Assembly (NCBI GenBank): GCA_930980855.1
Contig: CAKNIZ010000014.1
Span: 1 to 45,649 of the forward strand
DNA length: 45,649 nt
Reading direction: 5' to 3'
From: an uncultured Clostridium sp.
GTDB taxonomy: Bacteria > Bacillota > Clostridia > TANB77 > CAG-508
A program made the position numbers and the translations under genes. The notes beneath the pieces were generated by a model. The model was not told the origin of the DNA, made no database searches, and worked only from the letters and a program-made list of their open reading frames with translations. Positions 8,049 through 16,582 of this stretch are shown in pieces (position 1 is the stretch's first letter; each line of letters starts with the position of its first letter).

Positions 8049-9446
8049 CTACTGTATCTTTTCAATTTCCATCCCATTTGCTGTATCTTTTACTGCATAT
8101 CCTAATTCTTTTATTTTATCTCTTATCTCATCTGATTTTACCCAATTTTTTTCTTGTCTTGCTATTTTTCTTTCTTCTATTAATCTTTCTACATTTTCTG
8201 GAATTTCAATATCTACTTTATTGTATTTTTCACTATTTATTAAATCTAGTCCTAATACATTATCAAATTTTTCAAGTAAGATAGCATAATCTTTAGATTT
8301 ATTATTTTCTTTCGCTACTTCCCATACAATACTTAAGGCAAATGGAATATTTAAATCATCATTTATTGCTTCATGAAATTTATTTTCATATGACTTAATT
8401 ATGCTTTCCTCTATTTCATTATTGCCTTCTTTGTGTTTTAAATACGCTTCTCTTAATCTATTTAGAGATATTTGAGCAGCTTTTACTCCATCGAATGTAA
8501 AGTTCAATTTATTTCTATAATGTGAAGAAAAGCAAAATAGTTTATATGCTAAAGGTTCAATTCCTTTTTCTTTTAATTCTTTAAGAGTATATATGTTTCC
8601 AAGTGATTTTGACATTTTTCCGCCATCTACTAAAAGGAATTCACAATGCATCCAATAATTTGCTGGTATTATTCCATTAGCCCCTTTGCTCTGTGCTATT
8701 TCGTTTTCATGATGTATTGGAATATGGTCAACCCCTCCTGTATGAATATCAAAGTGTTTACCTAAGAACTTTCTTCCTATTGCAGAGCACTCTAAATGCC
8801 ACCCCGGATATGATTTACCCCATGGGCTATCCCATTTCATTATGTGATTTTCTGGTGCTTTTATCCATATAGCAAAATCATATGGATTTTTTTTCTCTGG
8901 ATCTACCTCGATTCTAGCTCCTGCTTCTTGCCCTTCCACTTTATTATTAGAAAGTACCGGATATTTATCTAGTTTTGAAACATCAAAATATATTCCTTTG
9001 CTTGTTTCATAAGCATATCCTTTGTCTATAATTTCTTTTACCATTTCTAGCATTTCTTCTATATTATCTGTTGCTTTTGAAATAATATTCGGCATATCTA
9101 TATTTAATTTTTGCATATCTTCCATAAATGCTTTTGTATAAAAATCCGCTATCTCGAAAGGGTTCTTTCCTTCTTTTCTTGCAGCCTTTTCCATTTTGTC
9201 TTCGCCTGTATCTGCATCAGATGTTAAATGTCCTACATCTGTAATATTCATCACATGTTCTAGGTTATACCCATTATATTTGAACATTCTTCTTAGGCTA
9301 TCTACAAAAACGTAAGTTCTGAAATTCCCAATATGGGCATAGCTGTAGACAGTTGGTCCACAGCTATATATTTTTATTTTTTCCTTATCTATAGGGATAA
9401 ACTCTTCTTTTGAATGTGTCAAAGTATTATATATTTGAATTTTCAT
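8049..9446 (-). CDS. cysS: Cysteinyl-tRNA synthetase
   Basis: Class I aminoacyl-tRNA synthetase charging tRNA-Cys. The HIGH motif is HIGN (38-41) after the CGPTVY segment whose Cys29 is a zinc ligand; the other zinc ligands are expected in HLECSAIG and HHENEIAQS. The KMSKS motif is intact (GGKMSKSLGN). The 465-residue length is normal, with the DALR-like helical C-terminus ending in the usual KWxxSDxIRDKIKELGY pattern. The RBS is GGAG. No T-box leader is visible; only 26 bases separate it from the upstream PBP gene. Confidence 0.97.
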   Translation of the reverse strand: MKIQIYNTLTHSKEEFIPIDKEKIKIYSCGPTVYSYAHIGNFRTYVFVDSLRRMFKYNGYNLEHVMNITDVGHLTSDADTGEDKMEKAARKEGKNPFEIADFYTKAFMEDMQKLNIDMPNIISKATDNIEEMLEMVKEIIDKGYAYETSKGIYFDVSKLDKYPVLSNNKVEGQEAGARIEVDPEKKNPYDFAIWIKAPENHIMKWDSPWGKSYPGWHLECSAIGRKFLGKHFDIHTGGVDHIPIHHENEIAQSKGANGIIPANYWMHCEFLLVDGGKMSKSLGNIYTLKELKEKGIEPLAYKLFCFSSHYRNKLNFTFDGVKAAQISLNRLREAYLKHKEGNNEIEESIIKSYENKFHEAINDDLNIPFALSIVWEVAKENNKSKDYAILLEKFDNVLGLDLINSEKYNKVDIEIPENVERLIEERKIARQEKNWVKSDEIRDKIKELGYAVKDTANGMEIEKIQ

Positions 9447-9472
9447 TACACTCTCCTATTTACTCTTTGATA

Positions 9473-12118
9473 CTAATCTTCTGTTGTGTCATTTGTAACA
9501 GTATTATTTCCTGTTCCACTAGGCGGTTTAGGGTCTTCTACTGTCGAATTATCTACCGTATTTGATGGTGGTTTTGTACCTCCTCCACTATAAGTATTAA
9601 CAGTTATTGTAATAGTTGCACCTTTTGCCGCTTTTGTTGCGCTTTGCTTTAATACTATATTTTTTGCCTTAGTACTATCTTCATCTTCAAGTATTTTTAC
9701 CTTAAAACCTGCATCTTCTAATGCTTTTTTTGCTGCATCTTTAGTTTTTCCAACTACAACAGGCACATCTACTTCTGGTGCTTTTGTATGAACATCACAT
9801 ACGTCTGTTGGTGGTGTATTTTTACTTTCTCCTCCATCTGTTTTCCAGTTTCCAGCTTTTTCTGTATCTATTTCTTCGACATAAACTTTTTCCTCTGTAT
9901 CTGGACAAAATTCAGTTGCAACCTTATTTGTTTCTTTACAAATTTTTACTGTTGTATGTCCAGTACAATCTTCTGGAACAGTTCCTTTTACAAATATTTC
10001 TGTATATGTGTTTTTACATTTATCTGTTGCTTTTTTACCACTATTTTTACATATTTTTGCTGATACAATATTATCTGGCTGTTCAAAGTCTTTTGCTTCT
10101 TTATCTGCATTTGCTTCTTTCATAACAGGGAACCAAATTCTTGCTGCCGGGTTACTTCCATAAGTATTAACTACCTGTGGTTGATCATATCCATACCAAC
10201 AAGCTGCTGCATAATATGGTGTAAATCCACAGAACCATCTATCTTTTTTTTCATCTGTTGTTCCTGTTTTTCCAGCTACAGCCATATTTCCTAAAACACC
10301 TCTAAATTGATATGCTGTTCCTCCATTTATAGGACCTTCAAGCATTGATGTTTCTATATAAGCATTTCCTTCTGACATAACTCTAGTCTTTTCTTGAGTA
10401 GCTTCCATTACAGTATTTCCATTTTGATCTACTACTTTTGTATAGAATGTTGGCGTTATATATACTCCGCCATTTGCAATCATGGCAAATCCTGCAGCCA
10501 TTTGTAATGGTGTTACTGAAGGTGTTCCTAATGCTAATGCTAAATCCTTATTTGCTTCTGGAATATCAATGTCTATTTTTGATAAAAATTCAACTGACTT
10601 ATCTATTCCTAGTAATGATAATAGTTTAACTTCTGGTACGTTAGATGAATGTTTAAGTATTTCTCTCATTGATGATATTCCCAAGTATTTATTGCTATCA
10701 TTCTTTGGTCTATATTCTGTTCCAAAAGTTGTTCTTGTATCATCAAATAGTGTAGCAGCAGTAATAGTTCCATTTTCAAGTCCTGGTCCAACTGTAACTA
10801 ATGGTTTAAATGATGAACCTGGTTGTCTTCCACTATCTACACCTCTGTTTTGACCTAGTGTATCTTGATTTTCTCCAAGTCCTCCAACTTCAGCTACTAC
10901 ATATCCTGTTGATGGGTCTATCATTACCATCGCAGCTTGGATAGTTTGACCTTTTGAACTTATTATGTGATCCGGATTTTTAAATTCTTCTTCCATTGCG
11001 CTTTGTATATCTTTGTCAACTGTTGTATATACAGTATATCCACTATTTACTAATAGCTCTCTTGCTTCTGAATATGAAATATCTTCTTTTTCAGACATTT
11101 CTTCTGCTATTTGATTTAATGCAGCAGCTGCATGATAAGATAAAGAACTATTTCCATTAGAAGCAGAACCTTTAGAAAATGCTAAACCGTTTTTTGTTTC
11201 CTCAACAGCAGTATTATATTCTTCTTCAGTAATTTTCCCTTGGTCTTTCATTTCATATAAAACTGTAGTTGTTCTATCTATTATTGTTTGGTCATTATCT
11301 AATGAATCATCGAAAGGATTATATAAATTAGGTGAATGGTTTATTCCTGCTAAGAAAGCGCATTGTGCAATATCCAACTCACTTGCTTTTTTATTGAAAT
11401 AATAATTAGCAGCAGATTCAACACCTCTTACCTCTAATCCACCTGATGAACCTAGGTAAATTCTGTTTAAATATCTTTCTAGTATTTGATCTTTTTCTAG
11501 CATATCTTCTACTTGCATAGCTCTAGACCATTCTCTTATTTTTCTTTCGATTCCGGCCCATCCGCCTCTAGCATCATCATTCATTGTTATTTTTACTAAT
11601 TGTTGAGTAATAGTACTTCCTCCAAATGATGCATCTTTTCCTGTGACAACTGAAATTCCATAGTTAATTATTGCGCTAGCTGTTCTTTTTATGTCTACTC
11701 CATTATGTTCATAAAATCTTTTGTCCTCTATTGCAATAAATGCATCTGGTAATTTGCTCATTTCAGATAATGTTACCTTTTTAGTAATTTCATCACCTGT
11801 AAGATTTGCTACTTCATTACCTTCTAGGTCAACCATTTTAAGACCTTTATCACTTAATAATTGTTCTTTAGTAATTGTCCATTCATCACTAAAGAACACT
11901 GCGCAAAAAGCAGCAATTCCAGCAATGATTAGAATTAGCATAATGATTAAAAATATTTTAAATGCTAACCATAATTTTGGATGTTTTCTATTTTTCTTTT
12001 TATCTTCTTTCTTTTTTTGCTTTTCTAATCTTTTAATATCTTTTTCTTTTTTAGGGTTTGTTTTTGTAGTATTTTTTGCCTTGCTAGTTGTTTTTGTTTT
12101 TTTATTTTTTTCTTCCAT
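9473..12118 (-). CDS. Class A penicillin-binding protein with C-terminal PASTA domain
   Basis: Bifunctional peptidoglycan glycosyltransferase/transpeptidase (PBP1A family). Order in the 881 residues: a basic cytoplasmic N-terminus, one membrane anchor (about 50-76), a GT51 domain with catalytic Glu131 in AIEDKRFYEHNGVD and the GGSTITQQLVK motif (167-177), then a transpeptidase with SxxK Ser435 (SSFK), SSN (491-493) and KTGT (617-620). A linker with several cysteines (690, 701, 718, 727, 738, 774) precedes one PASTA repeat (about 783-843) and a Thr/Asn/Pro-rich tail. It has its own promoter and an AAGGAGG RBS. Confidence 0.95.
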   Translation of the reverse strand: MEEKNKKTKTTSKAKNTTKTNPKKEKDIKRLEKQKKKEDKKKNRKHPKLWLAFKIFLIIMLILIIAGIAAFCAVFFSDEWTITKEQLLSDKGLKMVDLEGNEVANLTGDEITKKVTLSEMSKLPDAFIAIEDKRFYEHNGVDIKRTASAIINYGISVVTGKDASFGGSTITQQLVKITMNDDARGGWAGIERKIREWSRAMQVEDMLEKDQILERYLNRIYLGSSGGLEVRGVESAANYYFNKKASELDIAQCAFLAGINHSPNLYNPFDDSLDNDQTIIDRTTTVLYEMKDQGKITEEEYNTAVEETKNGLAFSKGSASNGNSSLSYHAAAALNQIAEEMSEKEDISYSEARELLVNSGYTVYTTVDKDIQSAMEEEFKNPDHIISSKGQTIQAAMVMIDPSTGYVVAEVGGLGENQDTLGQNRGVDSGRQPGSSFKPLVTVGPGLENGTITAATLFDDTRTTFGTEYRPKNDSNKYLGISSMREILKHSSNVPEVKLLSLLGIDKSVEFLSKIDIDIPEANKDLALALGTPSVTPLQMAAGFAMIANGGVYITPTFYTKVVDQNGNTVMEATQEKTRVMSEGNAYIETSMLEGPINGGTAYQFRGVLGNMAVAGKTGTTDEKKDRWFCGFTPYYAAACWYGYDQPQVVNTYGSNPAARIWFPVMKEANADKEAKDFEQPDNIVSAKICKNSGKKATDKCKNTYTEIFVKGTVPEDCTGHTTVKICKETNKVATEFCPDTEEKVYVEEIDTEKAGNWKTDGGESKNTPPTDVCDVHTKAPEVDVPVVVGKTKDAAKKALEDAGFKVKILEDEDSTKAKNIVLKQSATKAAKGATITITVNTYSGGGTKPPSNTVDNSTVEDPKPPSGTGNNTVTNDTTED

Positions 12119-12153
12119 TTATTTTCCTCCTTAGACAAAACTACTCGTGCAAT

Positions 12154-12182
12154 ATTATATTACAAAATTTAAAATAATACAA
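12154..12182 (-). promoter_or_regulatory. Promoter of the class A PBP gene
   Basis: Minus-strand TTGTAT (12182-12177) and TATAAT (12159-12154) with a 17-base spacer, about 36 bases before the PBP start codon. Confidence 0.6.
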
Positions 12183-12250
12183 TCTTTTGACCAACAATTT
12201 TAATATTCTAAATCTTAATTATAATTTACAAATATTATGAATTTATTTTA

Positions 12251-12363
12251 AATGTATATTAGATTTCTAGTTCCTTGCGGTCGCTACGCTCCAAACGCAC
12301 TTCGCCGAAATCCTTTCGGCTCGTTTGAACGCTCACGCAGAACTGCGAAATCTAATATACATT
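12251..12363. repeat. Palindromic intergenic element, copy R2 (long form)
   Basis: Perfect 17-bp arms AATGTATATTAGATTTC / GAAATCTAATATACATT enclose a longer, GC-richer core than in the other copies. Read on the minus strand, GCAGTTCTGCG is followed by an extra segment with its own hairpin GCCGAAA-GGA-TTTCGGC, then TTTGGAGCGTAGCGACCGCAAGGAAC as in the shared family core. Outer pairing continues to about 12220 and 12393. The whole 293-base gap between dprA and the PBP gene is this element plus the PBP promoter. Confidence 0.8.
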
Positions 12364-12411
12364 TTGAAAATTAATAATATTTGTAAATTATATTTTAAAA
12401 CTTCGCTTATG

Positions 12412-13047
12412 CTATAATAGTTCTTCGTAGCTACTTAAGAGATTCGCACCTTGTTTAATTAGTTTATTCGTTCCTATAGATTTTTCTGAAAATATATTTC
12501 CTGGAATAGCATAAACATCCCTTCCTTGTTCTAGTGCAAAATCTGCAGTAATTAACGCTCCGCTTTTTTCTCCTGCTTCTACAATTACAATCTTTTCAGC
12601 CAATCCGCTAATAATTCTATTTCTTGCTGGAAAATGTTCTTTTAATGGTTTTGTTCCTACATCATACTCAGATACAATTGCCCCTCCACACTCTATAATT
12701 TTCTTGGCCAGATTTCTATTTTCAGCAGGGTAAATCATATCTAATCCATGTGCTACTACAGCTATTGTTCTACCTTTTACTAGTATTGTTCCTATATGAC
12801 AGTATGTATCTATTCCCTTAGCCAGTCCACTTACTGTTATTATATTTCTTCTTGATAAATTATATGCCAATTCCCTTGTAACTTTTACTCCATAACTAGT
12901 ACAATTTCTACATCCCACAATTGCAATACTCTTTTCTCTTAGTATTTCTTTATTGCCTAATACATAAAGTTCTTTTGGAGGATTGTGTATTTGTGAAAGT
13001 AAAAAAGGATATCCTAATTCATTTATTTTTATTTTTTCTATTTGCAT
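12412..13047 (-). CDS. dprA: Short DprA/Smf-type DNA-processing protein
   Basis: DprA loads RecA onto incoming single-stranded DNA during transformation. The 211 residues cover only the extended Rossmann fold: the entry motif YPFLLSQIHNPPKELYVLGN, SIAIVGCRNCTSYG, VSGLAKGIDTYCH, MIYPAENRNLA, EHFPARNRIISGLA, VEAGEKSGALITADFALEQGR and the closing GTNKLIKQGANLL. All core motifs are intact. The usual N-terminal SAM-like domain (about 70 residues) and the C-terminal winged helix are absent. The 49 bases upstream leave no room for a missing N-terminus. It may still act as a minimal DprA; the name rests on the Rossmann domain. Confidence 0.85.
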   Translation of the reverse strand: MQIEKIKINELGYPFLLSQIHNPPKELYVLGNKEILREKSIAIVGCRNCTSYGVKVTRELAYNLSRRNIITVSGLAKGIDTYCHIGTILVKGRTIAVVAHGLDMIYPAENRNLAKKIIECGGAIVSEYDVGTKPLKEHFPARNRIISGLAEKIVIVEAGEKSGALITADFALEQGRDVYAIPGNIFSEKSIGTNKLIKQGANLLSSYEELL

Positions 13048-13064
13048 TTTTCTCCTTTATATAC

Positions 13065-13104
13065 AAAAATAGAGGGCTCTATTTTAATGAATCCCCCTAT
13101 TTTT
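13065..13104 (-). terminator. Probable terminator after the NMP-kinase-like gene
   Basis: AAAAATAGGGGG and CCCTCTATTTTT pair with one mismatch around a 16-base loop, ending in a T-run on the minus strand. It overlaps the last codons of the kinase gene and stands just before dprA. Confidence 0.5.
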
Positions 13105-13660
13105 CATTTAACCATTTATTATATTCTTCTATGATTTTTTCTGCAACTTCAGTAGGCTTAATGTGCGTTGTATCAACTACTAAGTCATAATTTGACAAAT
13201 CTTCTTTTCTTACATGATATAAATTATAATATCTTTCGTTTTCTAATTTATATCTTTTCATCATGTCTACTTTTTGTTCTTCTATGCTTTTAAAACTTTC
13301 GGTATCTTTTCTATCTTTGTCATAAAAAGCCCTTCTTGCAGCCTCATCTATGTCAACCTTTAAGTAAACCTTAAATGATTCTGGTACTGCATACCACCCA
13401 AGCCTTGCATCAATTATGAAATTATCGTTATTCTTTGCATATTCTGCTGCGCTGTTTTCTATTTGTCTATCTATTTCTGGATGCTTTTCTACATAAATAT
13501 TGAACTCTGTAACACTCATATTCATTTTTTTTGCTAATTCTCTAAAATATTGTCCATTACGATAAATTCCATATCCTAATTTTTCAGTTAAAATTTTGGA
13601 GGTCTCTCCTTTTCCACTAGCGAGATCTCCTGCTAAAGATATAATATGTTTTTTATTCAT
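13097..13660 (-). CDS. Cytidylate-kinase-like P-loop NMP kinase
   Basis: The 187 residues look like the cytidylate kinase-like family of P-loop nucleotide kinases. A P-loop GDLASGKGETS sits near residue 11 (the GKG form also seen in adenylate kinase), followed by NGQYFRELAKKMNMS (substrate-binding helix), IIDARLGWYAVPESFKVYLKVD (about 105-126) and a lid-like RAFYDKDRKDTES segment. The substrate cannot be fixed from sequence; CMP/dCMP is the family default. It follows rpoZ by 8 bases in the remA-rpoZ operon, where many Firmicutes instead have guanylate kinase next to rpoZ. The RBS AGGGGAAA supports this start. Confidence 0.7.
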   Translation of the reverse strand: MNKKHIISLAGDLASGKGETSKILTEKLGYGIYRNGQYFRELAKKMNMSVTEFNIYVEKHPEIDRQIENSAAEYAKNNDNFIIDARLGWYAVPESFKVYLKVDIDEAARRAFYDKDRKDTESFKSIEEQKVDMMKRYKLENERYYNLYHVRKEDLSNYDLVVDTTHIKPTEVAEKIIEEYNKWLNEK

Positions 13661-13668
13661 TTTCCCCT

Positions 13669-13899
13669 CTATTCATTTTCTGCGTTATTGTTTTCCCATT
13701 CTTCTTCATCTAGTAAAGTAACTTTTCCTTCTTCTATTTCATCAGCAGCTAAAGTAACAGCAGATGTATCATCTTCATTTGTCATAGGCTTACTTCCCGC
13801 TGATATTTGTCTTGCTCTTTTTGCTGTTCCTATTACTAGACTATATCTATTTTTATGTGATGCTCTTAATAATTCTGGTACTGTAGGTTTTACTAACAT
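13669..13899 (-). CDS. rpoZ: RNA polymerase omega subunit
   Basis: Small RNA polymerase subunit that helps assemble beta'. The 76 residues include the diagnostic RYSLVIGTAKRARQI segment (about 18-32), a conserved ALA-like TLAADEIEEGK segment and an acidic tail (DEEEWENNNAENE). It lies 5 bases after remA, a common Firmicutes neighbour pair. Confidence 0.93.
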   Translation of the reverse strand: MLVKPTVPELLRASHKNRYSLVIGTAKRARQISAGSKPMTNEDDTSAVTLAADEIEEGKVTLLDEEEWENNNAENE

Positions 13900-13904
13900 T
13901 TAAT

Positions 13905-14165
13905 TCACTCCTTTTCATCAATTATTGCAACTTCTGATGACAATCTTCCTGATATTGTTTCTGGTTGAACTGCAGATAATATAACATGGTCAGAATCCAT
14001 TATTAAAACAGATCTGGTTTTTCTTCCACATGTTGCATCTATTACATTACCACTTTCTTTTCCTTCTTGAATCATCCTTTTAATTGGAGCTGATTCAGGA
14101 CTTACTATTGCAATTAATCTGTCAGCAGATATAATATTTCCAAAACCAATATTTATAAGTTGCAT
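13905..14165 (-). CDS. remA: RemA-like DNA-binding regulator (DUF370)
   Basis: RemA/YlzA family protein, which in Bacillus binds DNA as an oligomer and activates matrix and osmoprotection genes. The 86-residue length and the motifs [28 protein letters not shown] and [15 protein letters not shown] are typical. RBS TAGGAGG. It heads a short operon with rpoZ and the NMP-kinase-like gene. Confidence 0.93.
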   Translation of the reverse strand: MQLINIGFGNIISADRLIAIVSPESAPIKRMIQEGKESGNVIDATCGRKTRSVLIMDSDHVILSAVQPETISGRLSSEVAIIDEKE

Positions 14166-14230
14166 AGGATACCTCCTAAATAATTTATACTTTATTGTAC
14201 TACAAAAATTGGAATAAGTCCAGAGTTTAT

Positions 14231-14767
14231 TTACTTTTTCTTTATTTTTGCTCTAATATATATCACCAATGACTTTATTATATAGTACAATACCATTCCA
14301 AGCATAACGCCAAATAATACATAATAGAAATACTTACTTTCAGCTGAATAGAACTGTAATATTACTAAAGTTTCTATAGCTACAACTATCATCTCTATTC
14401 CATGTAGTGCTAAATAATTAGCATCCTTTTTGTATGCTCTTTCAAATATTATTATAGCAATTATAATTGCAAAAATTGAAAATGTTTGTAAATCTAACAC
14501 ATATTCAGTAGCTGGTATTGCATTTACTCCTAAATTTATGAATAAAAAATATACTGTTATGACAACTGCTATTAGCACATTTCTAATAATATCTTTTTTT
14601 ATTTGCTTGTTTTTCGGATTTTCCTTTATTTTCTTTTTTGTGCTTTTAATTTCATCTTTTATTTTATCCAATTTTTCTTGGTCTATTTCATTGTCTTTTT
14701 TCTTAGGTTCTTCATTAGCAACTTTTTCTTTATCTTCTGAAACAACCTCTTCTTGTTTTTTTCTCAT
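14231..14767 (-). CDS. Hypothetical four-helix membrane protein with charged N-terminus
   Basis: I do not recognise the family. The first 60 or so of 178 residues are strongly charged and likely coiled ([18 protein letters not shown], then a Lys-rich [12 protein letters not shown]). Four hydrophobic helices follow, at about 67-86, 93-110, 120-141 and 147-172, and the protein ends in IRAKIKKK. This suggests a cytoplasmic N-terminus and C-terminus. It is 9 bases downstream of rsmE and probably shares its transcript. No catalytic motif is visible. Confidence 0.6.
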   Translation of the reverse strand: MRKKQEEVVSEDKEKVANEEPKKKDNEIDQEKLDKIKDEIKSTKKKIKENPKNKQIKKDIIRNVLIAVVITVYFLFINLGVNAIPATEYVLDLQTFSIFAIIIAIIIFERAYKKDANYLALHGIEMIVVAIETLVILQFYSAESKYFYYVLFGVMLGMVLYYIIKSLVIYIRAKIKKK

Positions 14768-14776
14768 TTCAGCCTC

Positions 14777-15505
14777 CTACAAGTCATATTCATACATAAT
14801 CATACTTAACATTGCAATTGGTGCAGTTTCTGTTCTAAGTATTCTTTTTCCTAAAGAAACTGCCTTTGCTCCACATTCTATTAATTCTTCTACTTCTTTT
14901 TCTGTTAAGCCACCCTCTGGTCCCACAACAATTGCTATTTTTTCCACTTTATTATTCTTCAATATATCTTTTATTGTTTTCTTGTCCTCGTTTTCATATG
15001 CTACTAAAACTAAGTCGTATTCATTTATTTTGCCACATAAATACTTCATATCTACTGATTTTTCAATACTTGGAATAATATTTCTTTTAGATTGTTTTGC
15101 TGCAGCCTCTGATATTTTTTGCCATCTTTCCTGTTTTTTTATGTCATCTTTTATTTTTGCGACACAGTTTTTCATACTAATAGGAAAAATTTTGTTTACG
15201 CCTAGTTCAACTGATTTTTGTATAATTGTTTCCATTTTATCTGATTTTGGAATTCCTTGAAATATATCTACTTTTACAGACGGTTCTGTATCATTTTCTT
15301 CTTTTCCCATAATAGCACATACAGCTTCATTTTTATTAATTTCTTTTATTTTAGATTTATATGTTTCAGCTGTGCTTTTATTTGTAATTAATATTTCTTC
15401 ACCTATTCTAATTCTTAAAACATTTGAAATATGCTTCAAGTCATCGCCGATTATTTTTATTTCATTATTTTCTATTTGATTATCTTCTACAAAAAATTTA
15501 TACAT
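14777..15505 (-). CDS. rsmE: 16S rRNA m3U1498 methyltransferase RsmE
   Basis: SPOUT-class methyltransferase that N3-methylates U1498 of 16S rRNA using SAM. The 242 residues carry the N-terminal PUA-like region (HISNVLRIRIGEEI) and the C-terminal knot with VVGPEGGLTEKEVEEL and LGKRILRTETAPIA, the SAM-binding signature. It starts 2 bases after the prepilin-like gene upstream and runs into the four-helix membrane protein. Confidence 0.95.
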   Translation of the reverse strand: MYKFFVEDNQIENNEIKIIGDDLKHISNVLRIRIGEEILITNKSTAETYKSKIKEINKNEAVCAIMGKEENDTEPSVKVDIFQGIPKSDKMETIIQKSVELGVNKIFPISMKNCVAKIKDDIKKQERWQKISEAAAKQSKRNIIPSIEKSVDMKYLCGKINEYDLVLVAYENEDKKTIKDILKNNKVEKIAIVVGPEGGLTEKEVEELIECGAKAVSLGKRILRTETAPIAMLSMIMYEYDL

Positions 15506-15507
15506 TT

Positions 15508-15729
15508 TTATTGTATTCCCCAGTCTTCTTCTTGATTTTTAAGAACCGCATTCATTTTATCTTTTTCATCTTGAACCATTTCTTGTTGTTTAGAAGTTTC
15601 GTCTTTTACTTGATTTATGAGTCCGCCATCCTCTATGGTTCCACTATATATAGCTACACCAGCAAGTATAACCATTACAACAATTGTTAAAACTAGTGAT
15701 AATAAAGTTATTCCTCTTTCGTTTCTCAT
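15508..15729 (-). CDS. Tiny prepilin-like (type IV pilin N-terminus) protein
   Basis: With the ATG at 15729 (RBS AAAGGAAG eight bases before it) the protein is 73 residues: NERGITLLSLVLTIVVMVIL, the class III/type IV prepilin signal with a Gly cleavage point, then a hydrophobic helix and only about 45 residues of Lys/Glu/Gln-rich, helix-forming sequence. A longer reading frame exists upstream but has no ribosome binding site. A pilin this small would be little more than the filament-forming helix. No pilus assembly genes are nearby. Confidence 0.6.
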   Translation of the reverse strand: MRNERGITLLSLVLTIVVMVILAGVAIYSGTIEDGGLINQVKDETSKQQEMVQDEKDKMNAVLKNQEEDWGIQ

Positions 15730-15915
15730 ATTTACTTCCTTTATTTTAAATTTATATAAATAATACCACATATTAAATTAATTATTCAAGTTTTTTTAAC
15801 GATTTATTTTCAATTACGAAAAATAGTTGTATTCCCCTTATATACTATGTTTTTTTATTTTTTTATTATATAATTTTTGTACCTTGCTTTGTATCGCACT
15901 CTTTAATAGGTGCAT

Positions 15916-15936
15916 ACATGGATAATTTTTCCATGT
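15916..15936. promoter_or_regulatory. Candidate operator upstream of the RHH gene
   Basis: A perfect inverted repeat ACATGGA-N7-TCCATGT lies about 33 bases before the start codon of the ribbon-helix-helix gene. Such dimeric proteins often autoregulate through short palindromes; binding is inferred only. Confidence 0.45.
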
Positions 15937-15968
15937 AAAATAGCATCATAAAGAGAGGAGGATATAAA

Positions 15969-16166
15969 ATGAACAAATTAAAAATACCAGAAAATCATAG
16001 TGGAATCAGCAAAACTCTACGTCTTCCTGATAATGTTATAGAGGATATTCAGAAATTGGCTGATAATAAAAATCTTTCTTTTAACAAAACCGTTATAGCT
16101 TTATTGAAATATTCTCTTGAAAATTTAGATGATAATGACAGAGAATTGTTGGAGAAAAATGGTTAA
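15969..16166 (+). CDS. Small ribbon-helix-helix-like protein (orphan)
   Basis: 65-residue protein with an Arc/CopG-like pattern: a basic strand SKTLRLPDNVIEDIQKLA followed by a second helix NKTVIALLKYSLEN. This suggests a dimeric ribbon-helix-helix DNA-binding protein or an antitoxin. A very strong RBS (GAGAGGAGG) precedes the ATG. No toxin gene is adjacent: the left neighbour is the prepilin-like gene and the right neighbour DUF1294 is convergent. A palindrome upstream could be its operator, and its stop codon lies inside a bidirectional terminator. Confidence 0.65.
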   Translation: MNKLKIPENHSGISKTLRLPDNVIEDIQKLADNKNLSFNKTVIALLKYSLENLDDNDRELLEKNG

Positions 16167-16187
16167 GGAAATCCCTTAACCATTTTT
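16155..16187. terminator. Bidirectional terminator between RHH gene and DUF1294
   Basis: Perfect 14-bp arms AAAAATGGTTAAGG / CCTTAACCATTTTT with a 5-base loop give a T-run on both strands. The hairpin contains the stop codon of the RHH gene and touches the stop codon of the convergent DUF1294 gene. Confidence 0.85.
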
Positions 16188-16488
16188 ATGTTAATGTTAA
16201 ATAAACTGCCAAGATTATTTCTAGTATTAAAATTATTGGAAATCCAAATCTAAAATACCATTTCTTTGTTTTATGTCTAAACACATACATTCCTAGTATT
16301 CCACCTATTCCACCACCTAATAATACTAATATAAATAGAGCTTTTTCGCTGATTCTCCAGTCTCCTACTTTTGCTTCATGCTTATCCCACCACATTGCTA
16401 AAAAAGTTAAAATATTAATTACTACTAAATATATGATAATATTTTTTGTAGTAAATATTGCTGCTATTAATTCATTAAAATCTATCAT
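16186..16488 (-). CDS. DUF1294 membrane protein
   Basis: 100-residue protein of the DUF1294 family. Hydrophobic segments lie at about 12-32, 48-68 and 78-98, with the hallmark patterns MWWDKHEAKVGDWRISE, LLGGGIGGILGMYVFRHKTKK and WYFRFGFP. These are small integral membrane proteins of unknown function. It is convergent with the RHH gene and shares its terminator. Confidence 0.85.
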   Translation of the reverse strand: MIDFNELIAAIFTTKNIIIYLVVINILTFLAMWWDKHEAKVGDWRISEKALFILVLLGGGIGGILGMYVFRHKTKKWYFRFGFPIILILEIILAVYLTLT

Positions 16489-16582
16489 GTTATTTACCTC
16501 TCACTTTTTATAATAACATACTATTAATATACTGTCCATTGTTTTGTTTTTAAAATTATTTTAATTTTTTTCAAAATTTCTA

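Noticed and set aside
9447..9472. T-box leader before cysS or trpS
   Set aside because: cysS has 26 bases and trpS overlaps its upstream gene, so no leader of the needed size exists.
9778..10125. Long plus-strand open frames opposite the PBP gene (also opposite mutS, miaB and others)
   Set aside because: They are rich in Leu, Phe, Tyr, Cys and Ile, lack ribosome binding sites, and mirror the antisense of AT-rich, Lys/Glu/Asn-rich genes; these are shadows.
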